From Pedobacter caeni (lineage in GTDB: Bacteria > Bacteroidota > Bacteroidia > Sphingobacteriales > Sphingobacteriaceae), in NCBI RefSeq assembly GCF_900129215.1, contig NZ_FQUQ01000001.1, positions 1,488,001 to 1,552,000 on the forward strand: a stretch of DNA of 64,000 nt. The letters run 5' to 3'. Shown here in pieces: positions 17,712-26,903 of this stretch. The notes beneath the pieces were generated by a model, which saw only the letters and a list, made by a program, of their open reading frames with translations, had not been told where the DNA came from and ran no database searches. The position numbers were made by a program, and so were the translations under genes. The stretch's first letter is position 1, and every line of letters begins with the position of its first letter.

Positions 17712-17870
17712 TGGTCAATTTTGCTGTTTTATTTTTTTAAGCAATGGGTTCCTGCGGTTTCGCTGGCGCTCTGTTACACCCGATTGACCTTTTACGCGAT
17801 AATTCTGTTGCGTTGCCCCTTATTTTATCATAAGCAATTAACTTATTTTTTTATATCAAGACATGATCAC

Positions 17871-18251
17871 ATGGAAACAAAATCATTATCACTATCAAAA
17901 AGCGATTTAAAACTGCTAAAAGAACATTTAGATAAATCCAATATGAGTCCTTATAATAAGGAAAAACTGAGACAGGAAATCAAAGAAGCGACCATTTACG
18001 CGGATCAGGACCTTCCTGGCGATGTCGTGTGTCTGAAATCTGAGGCCAGAATCGCCAATACGAAGACCGGAAAAGAATTTACCTTCAGGATTGTGACGCC
18101 CGAAGAAGCCAATATCAAGCTGCAGAAAGTATCTGTTTTTGCGCCGATCAGCATTGCGTTGTTTGGATACAGAACCGGCGACATCATCAACTGGGAGATG
18201 CCCGATGGCATCCAGGAGTTTAAAATACTGGAAGTAAAGAAGATTTCCTAG
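17871..18251 (+). CDS. GreA/GreB C-terminal-like (Rnk-type) protein
   Basis: 126 residues from the ATG at 17871. The frame stays open upstream to 17721, but the upstream residues look non-coding. An N-terminal helical stretch (about 1-45) is followed by the FKBP-like GreA/GreB C-terminal domain (about 50-125) with FAPISIALFGYRTGDIINWEMP. This composition matches Rnk-like proteins, which bind RNA polymerase but lack the Gre coiled-coil tip. A role modulating transcription elongation is inferred. Single gene. Confidence 0.78.
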   Translation: METKSLSLSKSDLKLLKEHLDKSNMSPYNKEKLRQEIKEATIYADQDLPGDVVCLKSEARIANTKTGKEFTFRIVTPEEANIKLQKVSVFAPISIALFGYRTGDIINWEMPDGIQEFKILEVKKIS

Positions 18252-18324
18252 CCCTCCTTCCCTCTTCAAAGCCGCATTCCATGCCCTTCAAATGCCGGGA
18301 TTGTCAGGAATGCGTCTTTGTTTG

Positions 18325-18355
18325 GAAAATATTCTAAAAACCACAGAAAATATTC
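18325..18355 (+). promoter_or_regulatory. Operator-like direct repeat before the Xre/RES pair
   Basis: GAAAATATTC occurs at 18325-18334 and 18346-18355, 21 bases apart, directly upstream of the -7 element. Each copy is nearly palindromic. Position suggests autoregulation by the antitoxin. Confidence 0.5.
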
Positions 18356-18356
18356 C

Positions 18357-18364
18357 TACATTTG
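18357..18364 (+). promoter_or_regulatory. -7 promoter element of the toxin-antitoxin operon
   Basis: TACATTTG, a perfect TAnnTTTG match 21 bases before the antitoxin ATG. Confidence 0.6.
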
Positions 18365-18385
18365 AAATAGCAAAAAAGAAGTATT

Positions 18386-18850
18386 ATGGCAAACACTCCA
18401 AAACCCTATAAAACTAAAGCTAAAGTATCTGTAGTTGCCGAGGCTGCACTAATCGCACCTTATCAATCCCTATACACCAATTCGATCAGCGTACTGACCA
18501 GCTCTAAAAACGGCTTATCAGCAAAGGCAGCATTGGATTTCCTGAGCCTTTCCGGTTTTACCCGCGAAGAATTTCAGGACACCTTTAAAACAAATGTAAA
18601 AACCATCGAGAATTACGTTTCCAATGCTTCAAAGCTGGATGCCGCTTTAAGTGAAAAGCTATTGAAATCCTTCTCACTCTTTGAAAAAGGGATAGAAATT
18701 TTTGGAACAGCCAAAGCCTTTCATTTATGGTTGAATACCCCTTCTTATGGCCTGGGAAACCAGATTCCTTTTGATCTGATGGATACCATTACCGGGATTT
18801 CACTGATCGAAGAAGAACTCATCCGGATAGAATATGGTGATTTAGCCTAA
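18386..18850 (+). CDS. Antitoxin, Xre/MbcA/ParS toxin-binding family (DUF2384)
   Basis: 154 residues. An N-terminal variable part is followed by a helix-turn-helix-like region (about 45-95, GLSAKAALDFLSLSGFTREE) and the C-terminal DUF2384 toxin-binding domain (about 100-150, FGTAKAFHLWLNTPSYGLGN). Such antitoxins mask the active site of RES toxins and repress their own promoter. The stop is one base before the ATG of the toxin, the usual order in Xre-RES modules. Confidence 0.9.
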   Translation: MANTPKPYKTKAKVSVVAEAALIAPYQSLYTNSISVLTSSKNGLSAKAALDFLSLSGFTREEFQDTFKTNVKTIENYVSNASKLDAALSEKLLKSFSLFEKGIEIFGTAKAFHLWLNTPSYGLGNQIPFDLMDTITGISLIEEELIRIEYGDLA

Positions 18851-18851
18851 T

Positions 18852-19301
18852 ATGCAGGTATTTCGTATCGCCCTCGCAAAATATGCAGGCGCTCTGGTCG
18901 CCTCAGGAAGAGCTGCACGCTGGAATCCGAATGAAGTGGATGTTATTTATGCTGCAGGTTCACGTTCTCTGGCCTGTCTTGAGAATGTAGTGCACAGAAA
19001 TCAGATCGGACTCAACAACGCTTTCCAGGTGATGACCATTGAGATCCCTGATGACATCACAGTACTGACCATTGAACTGAAAAAACTACCTTCAGATTGG
19101 GTGGAGTTTGAAAACATGCCCCTCACTCAGGAAATGGGTGAAAGCTGGATCCTGGAAGGAAAATCTGCCGTATTAAAAGTCCCCTCTTCCATCATTCCTG
19201 CAGAATACAATTACCTGATCAACCCGAAACACCCCGACTTTAAATTGATTAAACTGCTGAAATCAGAGTCCTTCGTCTTTGACAAAAGAATCAAATTATA
19301 A
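18852..19301 (+). CDS. RES-domain toxin (NAD+-degrading)
   Basis: 149 residues, the typical RES length. Conserved features are the Arg-containing RAARWNP near residue 23, the small-residue AAGSRSLACLE around Glu44, LPSDW, and VPSSIIPAEYNYLINPKHPD near the C-terminus. Known RES toxins phosphorolyse or hydrolyse NAD+ and stop growth. Directly follows its antitoxin. The key Arg, Glu and Ser positions look intact, so it is probably active. Confidence 0.9.
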   Translation: MQVFRIALAKYAGALVASGRAARWNPNEVDVIYAAGSRSLACLENVVHRNQIGLNNAFQVMTIEIPDDITVLTIELKKLPSDWVEFENMPLTQEMGESWILEGKSAVLKVPSSIIPAEYNYLINPKHPDFKLIKLLKSESFVFDKRIKL

Positions 19302-19307
19302 TTTGAT
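19290..19307. terminator. Perfect 18-base palindrome at the toxin stop codon
   Basis: ATCAAATTATAATTTGAT spans the toxin stop, and ATAATTTGAT recurs at 19315-19324. It sits between the convergent toxin and transporter genes. AT-only stem, so termination is possible but weakly supported. Confidence 0.35.
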
Positions 19308-19324
19308 GACCTGCATAATTTGAT

Positions 19325-20092
19325 TTACCTACCGGCCATTTTGATCATGCGCTGCGCCAGGTCTTTCCCCAGGTAACCATCGATGATGCCGTGGACAAGG
19401 TATAATATAGGTGTCATCAGAATCGCAACGACGAACTTGTAGGTATAGTTCACCAGGCCAATCGCAGCGACCATTTGCCAGCTCCAGTTGTACTGAGGAT
19501 TGAGGTAAAAAGCGATAAAGATCACCACAAAACTATCAATACACTGGGAAACTACCGTGGAACCCGTTGCCCTTAACCAAAGTGCCTTATCACCTGTCAC
19601 CTTCTTGATCTTATGAAAAATGAGCACATCGGCAATCTGCCCCACCAGGAAAGCGATGATAGAGCCTACTATGATCCACATCCCCTGTCCGAATATCCCC
19701 GCAAAAGCCGCATTCATATTGAGCTGATGCCCCTGAATGTTTTGGTTTACCCAAAAATCTGATGGCGTAAGCTTCATTGCTGCCCCCACAATGACAAAGG
19801 CATAAGAGATCAATACGGCCGTTAAAATCGAAAGGAACCTCACCTGCCGGACACCAAAATATTCATTGATGATGTCTGTCATGATAAAGATCAGCGGCCA
19901 GGTCAATACGCCTGCCGACATGTTAAAAGAAAGGTTGGGCACCCCCAATAAATTAATGTCAAATTGTTTGATACCGAGTGTTCCTTCGACTGTAAATATC
20001 TTTACACCGATAAATTCTGAAAGAATGGCATTGGCCACGAAAAAAGAGCCTAAAACGAGCAGCAACCTGCTTTCTTTTGTTTTAAAAGTCAT
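19325..20092 (-). CDS. Queuosine precursor transporter (YhhQ/VUT family)
   Basis: 255 residues with about six to seven membrane segments. The family-typical block ISYAFVIVGAAMK and the central acidic NEYFGVRQVRFLS and GQIADVLIFHKIKK motifs are present. In E. coli YhhQ imports preQ0/preQ1 for tRNA queuosine. The same window encodes QueE, so this organism may both make and salvage the precursor. Transcribed alone, divergent from the aminotransferase gene. Confidence 0.88.
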   Translation of the reverse strand: MTFKTKESRLLLVLGSFFVANAILSEFIGVKIFTVEGTLGIKQFDINLLGVPNLSFNMSAGVLTWPLIFIMTDIINEYFGVRQVRFLSILTAVLISYAFVIVGAAMKLTPSDFWVNQNIQGHQLNMNAAFAGIFGQGMWIIVGSIIAFLVGQIADVLIFHKIKKVTGDKALWLRATGSTVVSQCIDSFVVIFIAFYLNPQYNWSWQMVAAIGLVNYTYKFVVAILMTPILYLVHGIIDGYLGKDLAQRMIKMAGR

Positions 20093-20144
20093 AGCAGGAT
20101 GAAATTATTAAATAAATCTGATATAAGGGGATAAATATTATTTC

Positions 20145-20152
20145 TATTTTCG
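20145..20152 (+). promoter_or_regulatory. Probable -7 element of the aminotransferase gene
   Basis: TATTTTCG, one mismatch to TAnnTTTG, ending 7 bases before the ATG, which implies almost no leader. Confidence 0.4.
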
Positions 20153-20159
20153 TTGCCAC

Positions 20160-21305
20160 ATGATATCTACACAATCAAAATTACCTGGAACAGGCACGAA
20201 CATTTTTTCGGTCATGTCCAAATTAGCTGAAGAACACAAAGCAATTAATCTTTCTCAGGGATTTCCTGATTACGAATGCGATCCAAAACTAATTGAATAT
20301 GTAGCGGATGCAATGAAACAGGGATTCAATCAATATGCCCCGATGACCGGCCTTCCGGTCCTGAGGGAATTGATTTCTGAAAAGATGAACAGTCTTTATG
20401 GAGCAGAATACCATCCCGAGACGGAGGTTACCATTACCGCCGGAGGTACACAAGGCATTTTTACAGCTTTGAACGCCTATATCAATGCAGGTGATGAAGT
20501 CATCATCTTTGAGCCTGCGTACGACTGCTATGCCCCAACGATTAAAATGCTTGGCGGCCTGGTGAAGCCTTATCAGCTTGCCCCTCCCAACTACGAAATT
20601 GATTGGGAGATGGTGAAGAAGTTGTTCTCTGCCAATACCAAAATGATCATATTAAACAGCCCGCAAAACCCAACAGGTTGTGTTTTGTCCGAAAAAGACA
20701 TTAAGGCCTTGATCAAACTGACCAAAAATACCGACATCATGATTTTGAGTGATGAGGTTTATGAACACATTATTTTTGACGGGAAAAAGCACCAGAGCGT
20801 AGCCTTATATCCTGAGCTTCGGGAAAGGAGCTTTATTGTCGCCTCTTTTGGCAAGTTACTACACACTACCGGCTGGAAATTAGGCTATTGCCTTGCCCCT
20901 GAACCCTTGATGAAAGAGTTCAGAAAAGTACACCAGTTCAATGTATTTAGTGTGAACACCCCGATGCAGGTAGGCATAGCAAAATACCTGAAAGATCCAC
21001 AGACCTATCTGGGATTATCGGCTTTCTTCCAGCAAAAACGCGATTTGTTCCGTTCCCTGATGGCCGAAACCAAGTTTAAATTATTACCTTGCAATGGTTC
21101 TTATTTCCAATGCGTTAGCTATGAGCACCTCAGCGATGAAAAAGATGTCGCTATGGCCGAAAGGTTAATTAAGGAGTATGGCGTAGCCTCTATCCCGGTT
21201 TCTGCCTTCTATATCCGGAATACGGACCACCATGTTTTACGTTTTTGTTTTGCTAAAAAGCAAGAAACCTTGGAAAAAGCCGTTGAAAGATTAGTTAAAT
21301 TATAA
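20160..21305 (+). CDS. Methionine aminotransferase (YbdL/KAT-like class I PLP enzyme)
   Basis: 381 residues, fold type I aminotransferase. Visible are INLSQGFPDYECD, the PLP-phosphate loop TAGGTQGIF, NSPQNPTG, and the Schiff-base Lys232 in SFGKLLHTTGWKLGY. Best fit is the methionine/glutamine-phenylpyruvate (kynurenine) aminotransferase group. It is followed after 24 bases by an omega-amidase: the pair transaminates keto-acids with glutamine and then hydrolyses the alpha-ketoglutaramate formed, for example in methionine salvage. Confidence 0.87.
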   Translation: MISTQSKLPGTGTNIFSVMSKLAEEHKAINLSQGFPDYECDPKLIEYVADAMKQGFNQYAPMTGLPVLRELISEKMNSLYGAEYHPETEVTITAGGTQGIFTALNAYINAGDEVIIFEPAYDCYAPTIKMLGGLVKPYQLAPPNYEIDWEMVKKLFSANTKMIILNSPQNPTGCVLSEKDIKALIKLTKNTDIMILSDEVYEHIIFDGKKHQSVALYPELRERSFIVASFGKLLHTTGWKLGYCLAPEPLMKEFRKVHQFNVFSVNTPMQVGIAKYLKDPQTYLGLSAFFQQKRDLFRSLMAETKFKLLPCNGSYFQCVSYEHLSDEKDVAMAERLIKEYGVASIPVSAFYIRNTDHHVLRFCFAKKQETLEKAVERLVKL

Positions 21306-21329
21306 TTTACAGTCCCTTAAATTAGAATA

Positions 21330-22133
21330 ATGGAAAATCCAGATTACCTGAATATTAAAAACCTGAAGATCACTATTTTTCAGGCCTACCTATTTTGGGA
21401 AAATATTGATAAGAATCTTCAAAACTTATCCCTGAGGTTATCGTCGGGTGTTAAAGAAAAAACAGACCTGATTATTCTTCCTGAAATGTTCAATACAGGT
21501 TTCAGCATGAATGCAGAAGCTCTTGCTGAAGAAATGGGTGGAAAAACCATGCAATGGATGAACGAAATTGCACAGAAATATGAGTGTGTGGTTACCGGAA
21601 GCCTGATCATCAAAGAAAACGGAAATTACTATAACCGCCTGGTCTGGATGCTTCCTGACGGCGGATACAGTCATTACGACAAAAGGCACCTCTTTGGTTT
21701 AGGTGAGGAAGACAAAACCTACACCCCTGGAAATGAAAACGTTATTGTAGAATTGAAAGGCTGGAAAATCCGCCTTGCCATCTGCTACGACCTTCGTTTT
21801 CCAGTCTGGTTGCGTAATAAGAATGAAGAATATGACATCCTCTTGTTTGTGGCCAGCTGGCCGGACAAACGTGCCATACACTGGAATGCGTTGATTCCAG
21901 CGCGCGCAATTGAGAATCAAAGTTATGTGATTGCGGCCAACCGCGTAGGTCATGATGGAAAAGAGGTGTACCATAGCGGCCACTCTCAATGTATAGACCC
22001 TATGGGTAAAACCGTATACTATAAACCTGAAGATGAAGATTTATATACCTTCAGCATCGGTTATGAAGAACTTGTAAAAACCCGTCAGGCTTTTCCTTTC
22101 TTAAAGGATGCCGACAATTTTAATATCATTTAA
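21330..22133 (+). CDS. Omega-amidase (nitrilase superfamily, YafV-like)
   Basis: 267 residues with the nitrilase triad: Glu in ILPEMFNTGF, Lys in YDKRHLFG and Cys152 in AICYDLRFPVW. YafV/NIT2-type enzymes hydrolyse alpha-ketoglutaramate and alpha-ketosuccinamate to the keto-acid and ammonia. Its position right behind a glutamine-type transaminase makes that role likely. Cytosolic, no signal peptide. Confidence 0.87.
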   Translation: MENPDYLNIKNLKITIFQAYLFWENIDKNLQNLSLRLSSGVKEKTDLIILPEMFNTGFSMNAEALAEEMGGKTMQWMNEIAQKYECVVTGSLIIKENGNYYNRLVWMLPDGGYSHYDKRHLFGLGEEDKTYTPGNENVIVELKGWKIRLAICYDLRFPVWLRNKNEEYDILLFVASWPDKRAIHWNALIPARAIENQSYVIAANRVGHDGKEVYHSGHSQCIDPMGKTVYYKPEDEDLYTFSIGYEELVKTRQAFPFLKDADNFNII

Positions 22134-22159
22134 CCAAACAAAGATTACTAAACCAAACC

Positions 22160-23194
22160 ATGTTTAACCGTAGAAAATTCATAAAAGCATCTGCGCTTTC
22201 CGCTTCGTTATTGGCCATTGACAGAACAAGTGCAGCAGCAATGATCCCTGCCCCTTCTTCCCATGAACCCGTAAAACCAATCGTGATCTCTACCTGGGAT
22301 TTCGGTATTGCAGCCAATCAGGCCGCATGGAAAGTACTCTCTACCGGAGGCAGGGCCTTAGATGCAGTGGAGAAAGGTGTTCATGTTCCGGAGGCGGACC
22401 CTAAAAATCAGTCTGTAGGATATGGTGGATTGCCGGATAGAGATGGACATGTGACCCTGGATGCCTGTATCATGGATGATTTAGGTAATTGTGGTGCAGT
22501 AGCTGGTTTAGAACATATTATGCACCCGATATCTGTCGCCAGACTGGTAATGGAAAAAACACCGCACGTGATGCTTGTAGGTGATGGTGCGCTTCAGTTT
22601 GCACTGGAGAACGGCTTTAAAAAAGAAAACCTGCTCACCAAAGAAAGTGAAAAAGCATGGAAAGAATGGCTTAAAACGGCCAAGTATGCGCCGGTAATGA
22701 ACATTGAGAACAAGCTTTATGATAAAGCAGCTCCTACTAAATTACCAGGAAATCAATACAACCATGATACCATTGGAATGCTGGCTATTGATGCCAAAGG
22801 AAACATTTCAGGTGCCTGTACCACCAGCGGAATGGCTTATAAGCTTCATGGACGTGTGGGTGACAGCCCGATTATTGGTGCCGGTTTATATGTAGACAAT
22901 GAAGTTGGCGGTGCCACTTCAACCGGAGTTGGAGAAGAAGTGATCCGTAATGTGGGTAGCTTCCTTGTTGTAGAACTCATGCGACAAGGATATGCTCCTG
23001 AAGATGCCTGCAAAGAAGCGGTAATGAGGATCATCAAGAAAAAACCGGAAATTGCAAAAGGCATTCAGGTGGGTTTCCTGGCCTTGAATAAAAAAGGAGA
23101 ATACGGTGCTTATGCCATTCAAAAAGGCTTCAGCTATGCGGTATGTACCAGTCAGAAGGACGATTTACTGATCCCGGGAAAAAGCTATTATTAA
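22160..23194 (+). CDS. N4-(beta-N-acetylglucosaminyl)-L-asparaginase (glycosylasparaginase)
   Basis: 344 residues. N-terminal nucleophile hydrolase that cleaves the GlcNAc-Asn bond left at the end of N-glycan breakdown. Thr204 in HDTIGM is the expected autoprocessing nucleophile, and GGATSTGVGEE and the SVGYGGLPDRDGHV region are family typical. The N-terminus MFNRRKFIKASALSAS resembles a Tat leader (RRKF), so export as a folded protein is likely. First gene of an operon with cutC (21-base gap) and a GH92 mannosidase. Confidence 0.9.
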   Translation: MFNRRKFIKASALSASLLAIDRTSAAAMIPAPSSHEPVKPIVISTWDFGIAANQAAWKVLSTGGRALDAVEKGVHVPEADPKNQSVGYGGLPDRDGHVTLDACIMDDLGNCGAVAGLEHIMHPISVARLVMEKTPHVMLVGDGALQFALENGFKKENLLTKESEKAWKEWLKTAKYAPVMNIENKLYDKAAPTKLPGNQYNHDTIGMLAIDAKGNISGACTTSGMAYKLHGRVGDSPIIGAGLYVDNEVGGATSTGVGEEVIRNVGSFLVVELMRQGYAPEDACKEAVMRIIKKKPEIAKGIQVGFLALNKKGEYGAYAIQKGFSYAVCTSQKDDLLIPGKSYY

Positions 23195-23215
23195 TTCATA
23201 TTTTCTTTATATAAA

Positions 23216-23956
23216 ATGATTCAAATGGAAGTTTGCGCCAACTCCCTTACCTCGGCCTTTGCAGCTCAGGAAGGTGGCGCAGTGAGGGTGGAATTTTGTG
23301 ACAACCTGCATGAGGGGGGGACCACTCCCAGTTATGCTCAGCTTAAACTGGCGAAGGAACTCCTGAAAATTCAGGTTTATCCCATCATCCGGCCCAGAGG
23401 TGGAGATTTTTTATACTCCGACCTGGAGTTCCGCATCATGAAAGAAGACATCAACATCTGTAAATCACTAAATTGTGATGGTGTGGTGATCGGGATTCTC
23501 AAAACTGATGGCAGTATTGATAAAGAACGTTGTGCAGAACTGATTGAGCTGGCAAGGCCCATGAAAGTAACTTTCCACCGGGCTTTTGACATGTGTAATG
23601 ACCTGGAAAAAGCTTTGGAAGAACTCATCGAAATGGGTTGTGAACGGGTATTGACTTCCGGAGGAGCGATATCGGCAATTCAGGGTGCAGAAAAGTTAAA
23701 AGCACTGATCATACAAGCTGCCGGAAGGATCAGCATTATGCCCGGAGCAGGTGTCAAAACAGAAAACATTGCAGAAATCATCCGGATCACCGGAGCAAAA
23801 GAATTCCATGCCTCTGCAAAACATGCCATAAAAAGCGAAATGGAGTACAGAAAACCGGAATTGAGTATGGGTACATCAGCCGACGAATTCAGCTTTGACC
23901 TGACGGATACTGCCACGGTCAAAAAACTGATTGAACTGGCCAACAGCAACAAATAA
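23216..23956 (+). CDS. cutC: CutC family protein
   Basis: 246 residues, a TIM-barrel of the CutC family: begins MEVCANSLTSAFAAQEGGAVRVEFC and has RPRGGDFLYSDLEF, FHRAFDMC, LTSGGAISA and MPGAGV. Named for copper homeostasis, but the biochemical role is disputed and no copper gene is nearby. Here it lies between glycosylasparaginase and GH92 mannosidase, and its stop overlaps the start of the latter (TAATG). I infer a part in glycan breakdown. No signal peptide, so cytosolic. Confidence 0.88.
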   Translation: MIQMEVCANSLTSAFAAQEGGAVRVEFCDNLHEGGTTPSYAQLKLAKELLKIQVYPIIRPRGGDFLYSDLEFRIMKEDINICKSLNCDGVVIGILKTDGSIDKERCAELIELARPMKVTFHRAFDMCNDLEKALEELIEMGCERVLTSGGAISAIQGAEKLKALIIQAAGRISIMPGAGVKTENIAEIIRITGAKEFHASAKHAIKSEMEYRKPELSMGTSADEFSFDLTDTATVKKLIELANSNK

Positions 23957-26889
23957 TGACACAAAAACTGACCAGCACGATCTTTTTTGTTGCCCTGTCC
24001 TTTTCCATCAGCTTTGCTCAAACTAAAAAAGATTACACCCAATATGTAAATCCCTTTATCGGAACAGGAGGCCACGGACATACCTATCCCGGCCCTTCAA
24101 TGCCCTTTGGCATGATCCAGCCAGGCCCTGATACCCGTTTAACCGGATGGGATGGCTGCTCCGGTTACCATGATACCGATACTGTAGTTTACGGTTTCTC
24201 TCATACCCACCTGAGTGGGGTTGGCATCCCCGATTACGGGGATGTATTGTTTATGCCTACCATAGGGAAACCTGAGTTCAACAATACTGCTTACTCCTCT
24301 CCTTTTCAAAAGAAAAATGAAAAGGCCAGTGTGGGATATTACGCGACTAAACTCGATAAATATGGCATTGATGTAGCCCTGACCAGCACCAGAAGAGTTG
24401 CGCTACACCAATATACCTTTCCTGCTTCAAATCAATCCAACATCATCATTGATTTAAAGCACAGAGACCGGGTATTGGACTCCTGGATTGAGATCGTCAG
24501 CCCGACAGAGATTCGCGGCTTCAGAAGGTCTAAAGCCTGGGCAAAAGACCAGCCTGTTTATTTCTTCGCTAAATTCAGCAAACCTTTCAAATCTTATGGT
24601 ATTGCACTGGATGATATCGTACAGAAAGGTTTGAAAAAAGCTTCCGGTAAAAACATCAAATTATTTATTCAGTTTGATACCAAAGCCGGCGAAAATGTAC
24701 TTTCCAAAGTGGCCATCTCTGCAGTAAGTGCAGAAGGCGCCTTAAAAAATCTGAATGCAGAGCTGAAAGACTATGATTTCAAAGGCACAGTTGCGAAAGC
24801 TAAAAAGACCTGGAACACAGAACTTTCTAAAGTGGAAGCAGAAAGTGACGATCAGAAGCAACTCCGCACCTATTATACCGCATTATACCACAGCTTCTTA
24901 AACCCTAATCTGTTTATGGATGTGGATGGGCAGTATCTGGGTTTGGATAAAAAGGTCCATAAAGCCGATGGCTTTGAATATTTTACGGTGTTCTCTTTAT
25001 GGGATACCCACCGTACCGAACATCCATTACTAGCCTTAACCGACAGAAAGAGAACGCTTGATTTTATCAAGACCTTCCTGGCGATGTACGATCAGGGGAA
25101 ATTACTACCAGTTTGGGAACTGGCTTCGAATGAAACCTTTTGCATGATCGGCAATCATGCCATTCCTGTTATCGTAGATGCTTATGCTAAAGGAATCCGA
25201 GATTTCGATACGGCAAAAGCACTGGAAGCCATGAAAGTCTCCGTGAACAGGAAACAATTTGGTCTTGACCTCTATGCTGCCGAAGGTGCAGTTCCTTCCG
25301 ACAAAGAGGAAGAATCAGCTTCTAAAACGGTAGAATATGCTTATGACGACTGGTGCATCTCGGAATTCGCCCGCCTGTTGGGTAAAAAAGAAGACCAGGA
25401 ACATTATAGCCGCAGGGCACAATACTGGAAAAACCTGTACGATCCGGAAACCGGATTTATCCGTGCCCGCCAGAACGGAGGTTTTTATAAGCCTTTCGAA
25501 CCTACAGAAGTAAACAGCAATTATACAGAAGGAAATTCCTGGCATTACTCTTTCAGCACGCAACAGGACATCAATACCCATATGGAATTTATGGGCGGAG
25601 CGCCTGCATATCAGGAAAAACTGAATGAATTGTTTACGACAAAAAAAGGATTAACGGGCCGGGCCCAGGATGATATTGCCGGATTAATCGGGCAGTATGC
25701 ACATGGAAACGAACCAAGTCACCATATGTCTTACCTGTTCAATTACACCAGCCATCCGGAAAAGACCGCGCATTACCTCCAAAGAATCTACAGGGAGCAA
25801 TACCACGATCAGCCTGATGGTTTGTCCGGGAATGAGGATTGCGGCCAGATGAGCGCCTGGTTGGTGATGAGTGCAATGGGTTGGTACCCGGTATCCCCTG
25901 GCAATAACATTTACAACATTGGTAGCCCATGGTTCAAAAAACTAACCGTTCATCTGGAAAATGGCAAAAAGATCATTGTAAATGCACCTTCATTGGATAA
26001 AGACCGCTATTATACCTCGGGATTAAAATTAAATGGCAAGCCTCATCAGAAACTGTTTTTAAATTACGAAGACCTGTCCAACGGAGCAAGGCTAGATTTT
26101 GAGTTTTCCGAAAAGCCTGATATGGATTACCTGAACAGCCTGGAAAAACCAGTCATGAGGATCAGCGAACAACTCATTACCCCTAACCCATCGATCAATG
26201 GGCCATCGGCTATTTTCAAAGGAAAACATAGTGTCAGCATCAGCAATCCTTTAAAAGATGTTCAAATCTATTATACCACAGACGGTTCTGCTCCTTCCAA
26301 AGCTTCGCTTCTTTACACCCGGCCTTTTGAAATCGACAAAAGTCTTCAGATAAAAGCCATTGCCTACAAAGAGGGTTATGTTAACAGCTTCCCTGTTGAA
26401 GCTTCCTACAAAATTGCAGATCAACATTATACCATACAGGTTAAAACCCCGATCAATCCTACTTTCACAGGTGGGGGTGACAATGCTCTGATTGATGGGA
26501 TCCGGGGAACGGCTAATTATAAGATCGGAGACATCTGGCAAGGCTTCCGTAGTCCGGAAATTGAAGCGGTTGTAGACCTTGGTTTGAAGAAGAAAGTAAA
26601 CACTGTAAGCATCGGAGCTTTACAAGATGCCGATGCCTGGATCATCATTCCTGCAGAAGTTAGCTTTTATGCTTCTCCAGACAACATTCATTTTACAGAA
26701 ATCGGTAAGGTAAAATCAAGCGTTGATCCTAAGGATGAACGCAGGCAAATTCAGGAGTTTAGTGCCAAAGCAGGCATAGAATGCAGGTATATCAAGGTAG
26801 TAGTCAAGGCCTATGGCATTCTCGGCGACTGGCATGATGGTTCAGGTGAGCTCGCCCATTCTTTCTTTGATGAAATTACGATAAATTAA
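23956..26889 (+). CDS. GH92 alpha-mannosidase with chitobiase-like and F5/8 C-type domains
   Basis: 977 residues. Signal peptide (first about 22 residues, ending SISFA). The GH92 N-terminal beta-sandwich starts at YVNPFIGTGGHGHTYPG. The (alpha/alpha)6 catalytic domain has HGNEPSHH (near 582) and GNEDCGQMSAW (near 625), the motifs that carry active-site acids; most relatives have Asp where this has Glu in GNE. Accessory modules follow: a chitobiase C-terminal-like domain at about 750-828 (YYTTDGSAPSKASL) and a discoidin-like domain at about 840-977. GH92 enzymes are calcium-dependent exo-mannosidases acting on N-glycans. Confidence 0.92.
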   Translation: MTQKLTSTIFFVALSFSISFAQTKKDYTQYVNPFIGTGGHGHTYPGPSMPFGMIQPGPDTRLTGWDGCSGYHDTDTVVYGFSHTHLSGVGIPDYGDVLFMPTIGKPEFNNTAYSSPFQKKNEKASVGYYATKLDKYGIDVALTSTRRVALHQYTFPASNQSNIIIDLKHRDRVLDSWIEIVSPTEIRGFRRSKAWAKDQPVYFFAKFSKPFKSYGIALDDIVQKGLKKASGKNIKLFIQFDTKAGENVLSKVAISAVSAEGALKNLNAELKDYDFKGTVAKAKKTWNTELSKVEAESDDQKQLRTYYTALYHSFLNPNLFMDVDGQYLGLDKKVHKADGFEYFTVFSLWDTHRTEHPLLALTDRKRTLDFIKTFLAMYDQGKLLPVWELASNETFCMIGNHAIPVIVDAYAKGIRDFDTAKALEAMKVSVNRKQFGLDLYAAEGAVPSDKEEESASKTVEYAYDDWCISEFARLLGKKEDQEHYSRRAQYWKNLYDPETGFIRARQNGGFYKPFEPTEVNSNYTEGNSWHYSFSTQQDINTHMEFMGGAPAYQEKLNELFTTKKGLTGRAQDDIAGLIGQYAHGNEPSHHMSYLFNYTSHPEKTAHYLQRIYREQYHDQPDGLSGNEDCGQMSAWLVMSAMGWYPVSPGNNIYNIGSPWFKKLTVHLENGKKIIVNAPSLDKDRYYTSGLKLNGKPHQKLFLNYEDLSNGARLDFEFSEKPDMDYLNSLEKPVMRISEQLITPNPSINGPSAIFKGKHSVSISNPLKDVQIYYTTDGSAPSKASLLYTRPFEIDKSLQIKAIAYKEGYVNSFPVEASYKIADQHYTIQVKTPINPTFTGGGDNALIDGIRGTANYKIGDIWQGFRSPEIEAVVDLGLKKKVNTVSIGALQDADAWIIIPAEVSFYASPDNIHFTEIGKVKSSVDPKDERRQIQEFSAKAGIECRYIKVVVKAYGILGDWHDGSGELAHSFFDEITIN

Positions 26890-26903
26890 TCGACTCAAAA
26901 TCC

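Noticed and set aside
23216..23956. Copper-resistance locus around cutC
   Set aside because: No copper ATPase, oxidase, chaperone or metalloregulator is next to it. The neighbours are glycan enzymes.
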